A DNA stretch of 7,265 nt. It comes from an uncultured Geobacter sp. (GTDB lineage Bacteria > Desulfobacterota > Desulfuromonadia > Geobacterales > Geobacteraceae). The stretch is taken from the NCBI GenBank assembly GCA_937886325.1, contig CALABV010000193.1:1-7265 (forward strand), given 5' to 3'. The translations under genes were made by a program, and so were the position numbers. This document shows positions 1-6,364 of the stretch, piece by piece. The first letter of the stretch is position 1, and the number at the start of each line of letters is the position of its first letter. Below the pieces are notes generated by a model that was not told the origin of the DNA, searched no databases, and worked only from the letters and a program-made list of their open reading frames with translations.

Positions 1-2
1 GC

Positions 3-410
3 ACCAGAAAGAGGCTCGAAGATCGAGGAGATGCACTGGACCCTCGCATCCGCTTCCTGAAACCGCTTGGCTTTTTCGAGTATGTGAAGCTCCAGATGAA
101 TGCCCGATGCGTCATTTCTGACAGCGGTACCATTACCGAAGAGTCATCCATCCTCGACTTTCCGGCTGTCACTATCCGCCAGGCTCACGAGCGTCCCGAA
201 GGGATGGATGAGGGGACGTTGATCATGTGTGGTTTGCAGGCTGCGCGAGTGTTGGAGGCCATTGAAGTGGTTATTGCGCAGCATACGGTTGGTCGGCAAT
301 TCAGTTTGATCAAAGATTATGACACCGTCAATGTCGCCAAAAAAGTCCTCCGAATCATCCTCAGTTATACTGATTATGTGAATCGGACAGTTTGGCGAAA
401 AGTATTCTAG
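3..410 (+). CDS. UDP-N-acetylglucosamine 2-epimerase-like protein (WbjD/FnlC/WbpI type), C-terminal part, 5' end outside window
   Basis: This frame is open from the window edge to the TAG at 408-410 and gives 135 residues, about the last third of a family whose members are usually around 375 residues. GTG 84 is internal, because recognisable family sequence continues upstream of it (RIRFLKPLGFFEYVKLQMNA). Next come SDSGTITEESSILDFPAVT and HERPEGMDEGT, the UDP-binding C-terminal lobe of the non-hydrolysing WecB-like fold, and the end SYTDYVNRTVWRK, which I recall from WbjD/FnlC proteins. Family members invert C2 of UDP-HexNAc sugars in the cytoplasm: WbjD/FnlC/Cap5G in the last step to UDP-L-FucNAc, WbpI in UDP-ManNAc3NAcA synthesis. 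The fragment does not separate these two. It heads a module for an acetamidino sugar, which fits either precursor. The family call is firm; the exact substrate is inference. Confidence 0.9.
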   Translation, partial: TRKRLEDRGDALDPRIRFLKPLGFFEYVKLQMNARCVISDSGTITEESSILDFPAVTIRQAHERPEGMDEGTLIMCGLQAARVLEAIEVVIAQHTVGRQFSLIKDYDTVNVAKKVLRIILSYTDYVNRTVWRKVF

Positions 411-420
411 TTTTGTCTAT

Positions 421-425
421 GAGGA
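421..425 (+). promoter_or_regulatory. Ribosome binding site deciding the glycosyltransferase start
   Basis: GAGGA lies 5 bases before ATG 431. The alternative starts, TTG 392 and ATG 419, have no comparable purine run upstream. This supports ATG 431 as the start. Confidence 0.5.
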
Positions 426-430
426 ATCTT

Positions 431-1585
431 ATGCCACCAATTATTACTCGGGTTTTATTTTTATATGCAAATCAGCCTGACGCATTAACAACGCGAAAGA
501 TTGAATTGATAGCAAACATCCCCGATTTCGAAGTGGCGTTACTGTATTGGAACAGGATGAACTCTCTAAGTATTCCATTTACTATTTCAATTCCAGCCGA
601 TAGATTAATTAGAATTGATATCTGTGACGTAAACTCTTCAGTTTTGCTCAAGTTTCTTAAGCGTGCCTATGTTGTAATAAATATGACATTTAAATTATTA
701 CATTCGCGACCTCACGTTGTCAGTGCTGGCTCCTTAGATGTTCTAGTGGCGGCCGTTCTCGCAAAACTAATTTTTTTTCAGAAAATTAAACTGGTGTATG
801 ATCTTGCGGATACTGATGACTTGATGCTATTAAGACCAGTCATAGCTATGCAAAAATTTCTTTTTCGTTATGTTGATCAAATCCTCATAACTTCTAAAAG
901 ATATAATGATGGTTTTCTCGAATTATTTAAACTAAAATCTGAATTAATACCGGTATCTTATGTTCCAAATTCACCTCCAAAGAAACTTTTTGATTTTTAT
1001 ACACCTCGAAGCTGGGATGAAGAAATTACAATATCATATATCGGCACCTTTCGCGGGACATATTCTATATCATGCTTAGTCAAAGCAGTTGAGCAAGCAC
1101 GAAATGCCGGATTTAATATTAGTGTTCTCTTTGCCGGTACTGGACCAGAAAAAGAGCTTGTGGAAAAGTACAGCCTTGAACATGATTTTGTTAAGTATTA
1201 TGGACCATACAAATACAGTGAAGAAATATCGAAAATTTACAGTGCAACTAACATAGTTTATGCGTGCTATGATGATAGTCATAACAAAAGGATAGCGTTA
1301 GCTTGCCGTTTTGCTGAAGCTATTGTTTGTGGTATTCCCCTAATAGTTTCTAAAGGTACATATATGGCGGAATTAACGGAAAAACATGGACTTGGTTATG
1401 CCATCGGGCCAAATGATGTTTCTTCGTTAGTAAAAATCATAGAAAACCTTATTCGAACCCAAGAGGAGCGAAATAGGATAAGAAGTAATGACGAAAAAGT
1501 GAGAAATGAATACCTATTCGATTCGTATGAATCTGAGTTAAAAAGAATTTACCAGTCGCAGCCGAAAAATAGCATGCTAAATTAG
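431..1585 (+). CDS. GT4-like glycosyltransferase, AT-rich
   Basis: 384 residues from ATG 431. The first Rossmann strand appears to be RVLFLYANQ just after this start, followed by a helix and FEVALLYWNR, as in GT-B enzymes. Longer in-frame starts at TTG 392 (overlapping the upstream gene by 19 bases) and ATG 419 remain possible. VYDLADTDD (about residues 122-130) resembles the conserved acidic segment of GT4 proteins. The nucleotide-sugar site is E296 to E314: FAEAIVCGIPLIVSKGTYMAE matches the GT4 pattern of a glutamate, a CG-P-I turn and a second glutamate. There is no signal peptide or transmembrane segment, so it probably works at the inner face of the membrane, adding a sugar to undecaprenyl-linked repeat units. 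Its place between the epimerase and the amidotransferase suggests it may transfer the acetamidino sugar, as proposed for WbuB next to fnl genes; donor and acceptor are unknown. Its base composition is far more AT-rich than its neighbours (17 G+C of 60 at 601-660), which suggests a separate origin. Confidence 0.82.
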   Translation: MPPIITRVLFLYANQPDALTTRKIELIANIPDFEVALLYWNRMNSLSIPFTISIPADRLIRIDICDVNSSVLLKFLKRAYVVINMTFKLLHSRPHVVSAGSLDVLVAAVLAKLIFFQKIKLVYDLADTDDLMLLRPVIAMQKFLFRYVDQILITSKRYNDGFLELFKLKSELIPVSYVPNSPPKKLFDFYTPRSWDEEITISYIGTFRGTYSISCLVKAVEQARNAGFNISVLFAGTGPEKELVEKYSLEHDFVKYYGPYKYSEEISKIYSATNIVYACYDDSHNKRIALACRFAEAIVCGIPLIVSKGTYMAELTEKHGLGYAIGPNDVSSLVKIIENLIRTQEERNRIRSNDEKVRNEYLFDSYESELKRIYQSQPKNSMLN

Positions 1586-1604
1586 TAAGCTACATCGATA
1601 TCGT

Positions 1605-1608
1605 GGAG
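1605..1608 (+). promoter_or_regulatory. Ribosome binding site deciding the amidotransferase start
   Basis: GGAG ends 5 bases before ATG 1614. The in-frame GTG at 1608 would lie inside this site, so ATG 1614 is the better start. Confidence 0.6.
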
Positions 1609-1613
1609 TGATC

Positions 1614-2753
1614 ATGAAAAATAGGACGTACCAAGTCTGCTCAAATTGCGTCATGGACACCACAGACACAATGATCACTTTTGACGATCATGGTATTTGT
1701 GACCACTGCAATACTTATTACAACAAAATCCTCCCCAACTGGCACACCGACGAGACAGGCCGCCAGGAACTCGAAAAAATCGTTCTCAAAATCAAAGAAT
1801 CAGGCAAAGGAAAAGACTTCGATTGCATCATCGGCATGAGCGGCGGCATCGACAGCTCCTACCTCACCTATCTGGCAAAGGAAGAACTCGGCTTGCGACC
1901 ACTGGTATTTCATGTCGACGCCGGCTGGAATTCCCAAGAAGCGGTCAACAACATAGAAAAACTGGTCGATAAGCTCGGCCTTGATTTATATACTGAAGTC
2001 ATCGACTGGGAGGAAATGCGGGATCTGCAGCTTGCCTTCTTCAAGGCAGGCGTCCCGCACATCGACACGCCCCAGGACCACGCCTTTTTCGCCACCATGT
2101 ATAAATTCGCCGAACAGCACAACGTCAAGCACATCCTCACCGGGGCAAACCTGTCAACCGAGTGCATCCGCAACCCCCTCGAATGGATGTATTATCAGTC
2201 GGATTCAATCCAGCTGCGTGATATCCATCGGCAGTTCGGATCGCGTCCGCTGGTAAATTTCCCCACGACATCAATCCTGCGGCACAAGATATACCTGCCC
2301 TATATCAAGGGCATTAAGGTCATCAGACCATTGAACTACATGCCGTATGTCAAGGAAGACGCCATCAAACTCCTGATTGACAAATTCGGTTGGCAACCCT
2401 ACCCGCAGAAACATTTCGAGTCCCGCTTCACCAAGTTTTATGAAGGTTACTGGCTTCCGAAAAAGTTCGGCTACGACACCAGAAAAGTGCAGTTCTCAAG
2501 CTTGATAGTTACCAAGCAAATGACCAGAGAAGAAGCACTGGAAAAACTTAAAACCCCTCCTTTTGATGAAGCTACGACTGCCCAGGAGTTTGAATATGTG
2601 GCAACGAAGCTGCGAATTTCCGTCGAAGAGCTGCAGGGCTACCTGGATGCGCCGAACAAAACCTACAAAGACTACAAATCACAAGAAAGTATCTATTTAC
2701 TGGGCGCAAAGGTAATGAAATACCTTGGCCTGGAACTCGGCGGCAAGCGATGA
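1614..2753 (+). CDS. wbpG: N-acetyl sugar amidotransferase (WbpG/WbuX/PseA family)
   Basis: 379 residues, the usual family length. It is thought to convert an N-acetyl group on a nucleotide sugar into an acetamidino (amidine) group in the cytoplasm, using ATP and ammonia. What is seen: two cysteine pairs near the N-terminus (C9/C12 in QVCSNCVMDTTD and C29/C32 in GICDHC), which probably bind a metal, and a PP-loop SGGIDSS at residues 76-82 that binds ATP and marks the adenine-nucleotide alpha-hydrolase fold. The start SNCVMDTTD is diagnostic of the family. The next gene, the HisH-type glutaminase, overlaps it by 4 bases (ATGA), and a HisF-like gene follows. This trio recurs in saccharide loci: wbpG-hisH2-hisF2 in Pseudomonas aeruginosa O5 and wbuX-wbuY-wbuZ in some E. 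coli O-antigen clusters. Reports that the enzyme works without its two partners suggest they supply ammonia when it is scarce. The sugar substrate cannot be read from the sequence. Confidence 0.93.
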   Translation: MKNRTYQVCSNCVMDTTDTMITFDDHGICDHCNTYYNKILPNWHTDETGRQELEKIVLKIKESGKGKDFDCIIGMSGGIDSSYLTYLAKEELGLRPLVFHVDAGWNSQEAVNNIEKLVDKLGLDLYTEVIDWEEMRDLQLAFFKAGVPHIDTPQDHAFFATMYKFAEQHNVKHILTGANLSTECIRNPLEWMYYQSDSIQLRDIHRQFGSRPLVNFPTTSILRHKIYLPYIKGIKVIRPLNYMPYVKEDAIKLLIDKFGWQPYPQKHFESRFTKFYEGYWLPKKFGYDTRKVQFSSLIVTKQMTREEALEKLKTPPFDEATTAQEFEYVATKLRISVEELQGYLDAPNKTYKDYKSQESIYLLGAKVMKYLGLELGGKR

Positions 2754-3364
2754 TCACGATTATCAACTACGGCCTCGGGAATATTCAGGCCTTTGCTAAC
2801 ATCTATAAGCGTCTTACTATTCCTGTACGAATTGCCACCTCGGCTGACGATCTGGATGACGCAGAGAAAATTATTCTCCCTGGAGTCGGGGCTTTTGATT
2901 GGGCCATGACCCGCCTGAACGAATCAGGGATGAGAAACCGTCTTGAAGAACTGGTAACCGAGAAAGGCTGCCCCGTTCTTGGGATCTGCGTCGGCATGCA
3001 AATAATGGCCGAAAGAAGCGATGAGGGCATTCTGGACGGCCTTGGCTGGATAGATGCAGAAGTCAGGCGGTTCGATGAAACTGCATTTACCCAGAAAACC
3101 CATCTTCCCCATATGGGCTGGAACGATGTGAAGCCCGTGACGGGAGATTGCCTGTTCAGAGGCCTCGAAGAGGACGCACGTTTTTATTTCCTCCACTCCT
3201 ATTATTTTGTTCCACACCGGGAAGCTGACGTACTTGCGGTCACGGACTACAACGGCCCGTATGCCTCGAGTGTTCGATCTGGCAATGTCTTTGGGGTGCA
3301 ATTTCATCCCGAAAAAAGCCACCACTGGGGAATTCAACTGCTCAAAAACTTTTCGGAATTATAA
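2750..3364 (+). CDS. hisH2: HisH-type class I glutamine amidotransferase of an acetamidino-sugar system (WbuY/HisH2)
   Basis: 204 residues, full length for HisH. It should hydrolyse glutamine and pass ammonia to the HisF-like partner. The class I triad is complete: nucleophile C80 in GICVGMQ, and H186 and E188 in QFHPEKS. The oxyanion-strand PGVGAF (44-49) is present. K189 sits where HisH carries the lysine that contacts HisF at the interface (K181 in Thermotoga maritima). The ATG overlaps the stop of the amidotransferase gene (ATGA, 2750-2753) and has no strong ribosome binding site, so translational coupling is likely. The gene is placed after an N-acetyl sugar amidotransferase and not among his genes, so the role is almost certainly in sugar modification; homology alone would also fit histidine synthesis. 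Confidence 0.92.
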   Translation: MITIINYGLGNIQAFANIYKRLTIPVRIATSADDLDDAEKIILPGVGAFDWAMTRLNESGMRNRLEELVTEKGCPVLGICVGMQIMAERSDEGILDGLGWIDAEVRRFDETAFTQKTHLPHMGWNDVKPVTGDCLFRGLEEDARFYFLHSYYFVPHREADVLAVTDYNGPYASSVRSGNVFGVQFHPEKSHHWGIQLLKNFSEL

Positions 3365-3366
3365 CC

Positions 3367-4149
3367 ATGCTCAGACCCCGAATCATCCCTTGCCTGCTTA
3401 TCAAGAACGGCGGATTGGTCAAGACCGTCCAGTTCGGCAGCCCGAAATATGTCGGCGACCCGCTCAATGCGGTGCGGATTTTCAATGAAAAGACAGTGGA
3501 CGAGCTCATGGTCGTCGATATCGATGCCTCTGCCCATAACCATGAACCGGACTATGACGTGATCAAAAATCTCGCTGCCGAGTGCCGGATGCCGCTCTGT
3601 TATGGTGGCGGAGTGAAAACGGCAGAGCAGATACAGCGCATTATAAGCCTTGGGGTTGAGAAGGTTGCCGTCAGTTCAGCGGCGATACACAATCCGCACC
3701 TTTTGACGGAAGCGGCAGAAAAGGTTGGCAGTCAAAGTGTTGTTGTGGTTATGGATGTAAAGAAAAAGAAGTTTCGCAGCAAGTACGAGATTTATACGCA
3801 CAACGGAAGCAAAGCAACCGGTATCTGTCCTGTTGAATTTACGAAGAAGATTACGGCACTCGGTTGCGGTGAAGTGGTAATAAACTCCATAGACCGCGAC
3901 GGGGTCATGAAAGGGTACGACATGGACCTCATCGCGCAGGTTCGAGATGTAACCAGTTTGCCCTTGACCGTCCTTGGCGGAGCCGGTTCATTGAACGATA
4001 TAGCGGATCTCATCGGGAGGTTTGGCATTATAGGCGCCGCTGCCGGAAGCCTGTTCGTGTTCAAGGGTGTGTACCGCGCGGTACTGATCAATTATCCGAA
4101 TCCTTCCGAAAAAGATGCTCTCATCACACAGGCGATTAAAGCTGCCTGA
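3367..4149 (+). CDS. hisF2: HisF-like acetamidino modification protein (WbuZ/AglZ/HisF2 family)
   Basis: 260 residues folding as a (beta/alpha)8 barrel. In true HisF this barrel cyclises PRFAR with ammonia from HisH. Here the strand-1 motif reads IPCLLIKNG: residue 11, the aspartate used as general acid/base in Thermotoga maritima HisF, is leucine. The second catalytic aspartate is kept (D130 in VVVVMDVK). The phosphate-binding glycines GGG (80-82) and GGAG, and the SIDRDG loop, are also kept. The ammonia-gate residues of HisF are all present: R5, E46, K99 and E169 (E167 in T. maritima). The pattern suggests a barrel that still receives and channels ammonia but no longer acts as the PRFAR cyclase. 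It starts 2 bases after the glutaminase stop, with a weak CGGAA 8 bases upstream. It probably docks between the glutaminase and WbpG/WbuX. The numbering rests on a by-eye alignment to a remembered T. maritima sequence. Confidence 0.9.
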   Translation: MLRPRIIPCLLIKNGGLVKTVQFGSPKYVGDPLNAVRIFNEKTVDELMVVDIDASAHNHEPDYDVIKNLAAECRMPLCYGGGVKTAEQIQRIISLGVEKVAVSSAAIHNPHLLTEAAEKVGSQSVVVVMDVKKKKFRSKYEIYTHNGSKATGICPVEFTKKITALGCGEVVINSIDRDGVMKGYDMDLIAQVRDVTSLPLTVLGGAGSLNDIADLIGRFGIIGAAAGSLFVFKGVYRAVLINYPNPSEKDALITQAIKAA

Positions 4150-4177
4150 GCTAAACTCCACCCAACCCGAAAGCGAT

Positions 4178-6364
4178 ATGAACCAACTCATCCAATCCTA
4201 TAAAACCGGCGAACTCAGCCTCTTCGAAGTCCCCCCACCCTCCTGCCACAAGGCAGGCGTTCTGGTCCGAACCACCGCTTCCCTCGTCTCCGCCGGGACG
4301 GAAAAGATGATCGTGGACATCGCCAAGAAGTCCCTGCTCGGCAAGGCCAAGGCACGGCCGGACTTGGTTAAACAGGTCATCACCAAGATGAAGCAGGAGG
4401 GGATCAAGAACACCCTGGAAAAGGTATTCAACAAGCTCGACACCCCCATCCCCCTCGGCTACAGTTGCGCCGGCACGGTCATTGAAGTGGGCTCAAACAT
4501 AACAGGCATTTCCCTCAACGACCGTGTTGCCTGCGGCGGCGCGGGCTACGCCAGCCACAGCGAAATCAACTACATACCCAAGAACCTGTTCGTAAAAATT
4601 CCGGACAACGTCGACGACATCGATGCCTCGTTCGTCACGGTCGGCGCCATTGCCCTCCAGGGCGTCCGCCAGGCAGAGACGGCCCTTGGCGAGCGGGTCG
4701 CGGTCATCGGCCTCGGACTCATAGGCCAACTGACCGTACAATTGCTGAAAGCCAACGGTTGCCGGGTGCTGGGAACTGATATCGACCCGGACAAGCTCGC
4801 ACTCGCGCAAAAGCTTGGGGCCGACATGGTATGCAGTCCGTCAGACCTCATAAACGCCGCCAACGAGTTCACCTGCGGCTGCGGCATCGACACCGTCATC
4901 ATTACCGCCTCCACTTCCGGCAATGGACCGGTCACCGATGCCGGGGAAATCGCCCGCATGCGCGGCAGAGTCGTGGTGGTCGGCATGGTGGGAATGGACA
5001 TCCCCCGCAACGTCTACTACAAAAAGGAACTGGACATCCGCCTCTCCATGGCCTACGGCCCCGGCCGCTACGACGCGGAGTACGAGGAAAAGGGGCACGA
5101 CTACCCCTTCGCCCACGTGCGCTGGACCGAACAGCGCAACTTCGAGGCGTTCCTCGGCCTGGTCGGCGAGGGCAAGGTGACGCCCAAGGCGCTCATCACC
5201 CACCGCTTCCCGTTCGAACAGGCGCTGAAGGCCTATGACCTGCTGGAAGGGAAAACCGGGGAGAAATACCTGGGAATCGTGCTGGAATATCCGGAAAGGC
5301 AGGGGCTAGGGGCTGGGGGTGAGGGGCTGGGGAAAACCGTAACCTTGAAAGCTGACTACCATCCCCCAGTCCCCAGTCCCCAGTCCCCCAGAATTGGCCT
5401 GATCGGCGCAGGCAACTTTACCAAATCGGTGATCCTGCCGACCCTTCAGAAGGTTGGTGGATTCGAGCTGGCGGGTCTCTGCACCTCCACCGGCATCAGC
5501 GCCCACGCCACCGGCGCCAAGTACGGCTTCCGCTTCATCACCACGGACAGCAATGAAATCTTTTCCAGTGACGCCATCAACACGGTAGTCGTCACCACCC
5601 GGCACAACACCCATGCCGACTACGTCATCAAGGCCCTCCAGGCCGGCAAGCACGTCTTCGTCGAAAAGCCGCTCTGCATCACTGAAGATGAACTGATTAA
5701 AATAGAAGATGTTTACCAGTCCCCAGTCCCCAGCCCCCAGCCCCCGATTTTAACCGTAGGCTTCAACCGCCGTTTCTCGCCCCTGGTTCGGAAAATGAAG
5801 GAAGTTGCGGGCGATGCTCCCATGTCCATAAGCTATCGAATCAATGCTGGTGTCATCCCCAGGGACACCTGGATACAGGACCGGGAGACAGGCGGCGGCA
5901 GGATCGTCGGAGAAGTGTGCCACTTCATCGACACCTGCTCATTTCTCACCGGCTCGGAGCCGGTCAGCGTCTTTGCGAACTGCGTCAGGAAAGACGATCA
6001 ATCCGTACCGGACGAGGACAATGTAACCATCCTCATCACCTACGCCAACGGCTCGACGGCGACCATCGGCTACTACGCCTACGGCAACCGCCAGCTCCCC
6101 AAGGAGCATATCGAGCTGTTCGGCAACGGCGTTGCCATGCAGATGAACGACTTCCGGGAACTGACCATCTACCGGGCAAGCAAAAAGGAACGGCTGAAAT
6201 CCTCCAACCAGGACAAGGGGTTCGCCGCCGAGTTTGCGGCGTTCAGGGAGGCGGTGAAGACTGGAATCCCTTCGATTCCGTTCGAATCCATCTGTGCCAC
6301 CACTCGCACTGCCTTCAAGGTGCTGGAGTCGCTGCGCATGGGCCAGGTTGTCCGGATCTCATAA
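4178..6364 (+). CDS. Two-domain oxidoreductase: zinc-ligand-less medium-chain dehydrogenase fused to Gfo/Idh/MocA oxidoreductase
   Basis: 728 residues from ATG 4178. An upstream in-frame ATG at 4115 lies inside hisF2, and the family start MNQLIQSYKTGE fits 4178. Residues 1 to about 375 are a medium-chain (alcohol dehydrogenase-like) domain with PLGYSCAGTV and a nucleotide-binding GLGLIG at 178-183; the acidic strand end TDID favours NAD. The position of the usual catalytic zinc cysteine reads SAGTE (38-42), and no four-cysteine structural zinc cluster is seen. From about 405 a Gfo/Idh/MocA domain begins: GLIGAGNF (407-414), EKP (496-498), and a C-terminal domain with GEVCHFID (H582). A 30-residue low-complexity linker joins the two, and a second insert (about 514-523) sits in the Gfo/Idh domain; both are encoded by 7-base repeats. 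Fusions of this type recur in polysaccharide loci, often beside heparinase-like genes. Redox chemistry on a nucleotide sugar or glycan unit is plausible, but the reaction is unknown. It lies 28 bases after hisF2. Confidence 0.9.
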   Translation: MNQLIQSYKTGELSLFEVPPPSCHKAGVLVRTTASLVSAGTEKMIVDIAKKSLLGKAKARPDLVKQVITKMKQEGIKNTLEKVFNKLDTPIPLGYSCAGTVIEVGSNITGISLNDRVACGGAGYASHSEINYIPKNLFVKIPDNVDDIDASFVTVGAIALQGVRQAETALGERVAVIGLGLIGQLTVQLLKANGCRVLGTDIDPDKLALAQKLGADMVCSPSDLINAANEFTCGCGIDTVIITASTSGNGPVTDAGEIARMRGRVVVVGMVGMDIPRNVYYKKELDIRLSMAYGPGRYDAEYEEKGHDYPFAHVRWTEQRNFEAFLGLVGEGKVTPKALITHRFPFEQALKAYDLLEGKTGEKYLGIVLEYPERQGLGAGGEGLGKTVTLKADYHPPVPSPQSPRIGLIGAGNFTKSVILPTLQKVGGFELAGLCTSTGISAHATGAKYGFRFITTDSNEIFSSDAINTVVVTTRHNTHADYVIKALQAGKHVFVEKPLCITEDELIKIEDVYQSPVPSPQPPILTVGFNRRFSPLVRKMKEVAGDAPMSISYRINAGVIPRDTWIQDRETGGGRIVGEVCHFIDTCSFLTGSEPVSVFANCVRKDDQSVPDEDNVTILITYANGSTATIGYYAYGNRQLPKEHIELFGNGVAMQMNDFRELTIYRASKKERLKSSNQDKGFAAEFAAFREAVKTGIPSIPFESICATTRTAFKVLESLRMGQVVRIS
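5302..5332 (+). repeat. G-rich 7-base tandem repeat, four-plus units, in frame in the domain linker
   Basis: Units begin at 5302, 5309, 5316 and 5323 (GGGGCTA, GGGGCTG, GGGGTGA, GGGGCTG), with GGG following at 5330. The reading frame used gives Gln-Gly-Leu-Gly-Ala-Gly-Gly-Glu-Gly-Leu-Gly and avoids the TAG and TGA present in the other frames. Five G runs separated by 2-3 bases fit a G-quadruplex pattern on the coding strand and in the mRNA. The orientation is opposite to the two C-rich islands downstream. Confidence 0.85.
5363..5391 (+). repeat. C-rich CCCCAGT tandem repeat, about four units, in frame in the domain linker
   Basis: CCCCAGT starts at 5364, 5371 and 5378, and a last partial unit begins at 5385. 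It encodes Pro-Pro-Val-Pro-Ser-Pro-Gln-Ser-Pro directly before the second nucleotide-binding motif. The complement is quadruplex-capable. It forms an imperfect inverted repeat with the G-rich island 30 bases upstream, so a G/C-rich hairpin is possible. Confidence 0.88.
5716..5745 (+). repeat. C-rich CCCCAGT/CCCCAGC tandem repeat inside the Gfo/Idh domain
   Basis: Units begin at 5721 (CCCCAGT), 5728 and 5735 (CCCCAGC), with a degenerate unit before and a partial unit CCCC at 5742. It encodes Gln-Ser-Pro-Val-Pro-Ser-Pro-Gln-Pro-Pro between the helix after EKP and the strand LTVGFNRRFSP, where relatives usually have a short turn. It has the same orientation and sequence type as the 5363 island. 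Confidence 0.85.

Noticed and set aside
392..430. Longer glycosyltransferase N-terminus from TTG 392 or ATG 419
   Set aside because: Neither has a clear ribosome binding site, while ATG 431 follows GAGGA by 5 bases and the first Rossmann strand begins just after it. Not fully excluded.
1586..1613. Promoter or terminator between the glycosyltransferase and the amidotransferase
   Set aside because: The gap is only 28 bases, with no stem followed by a T run and no convincing -35/-10 pair; the short ATCGATATCG element is a chance palindrome at this length.
2750..4149. HisH and HisF pair as part of a histidine operon
   Set aside because: There are no other his genes, the pair follows an N-acetyl sugar amidotransferase with overlapping or near-overlapping ends, and the HisF-like protein lacks Asp11.
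4115..4177. Longer N-terminus of the fusion gene starting inside hisF2
   Set aside because: The extra 21 residues overlap the conserved end of hisF2 and do not look like the family; family-like sequence begins at ATG 4178.
4493..5203. Long open frames on the minus strand across the dehydrogenase domain
   Set aside because: They are opposite a clearly coding, GC-rich gene, have low-complexity translations without recognisable motifs, and have no operon context on that strand.
5302..5745. CRISPR-like or transposon-related repeats
   Set aside because: The units are 7 bases with no spacers, there are no terminal inverted repeats or transposase, and the reading frame continues through all islands.
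5917..6363. Upstream extension of the heparinase-like frame
   Set aside because: It is an out-of-frame shadow of the Gfo/Idh domain with an Arg/His-rich composition; heparinase-like sequence starts at ATG 6364.
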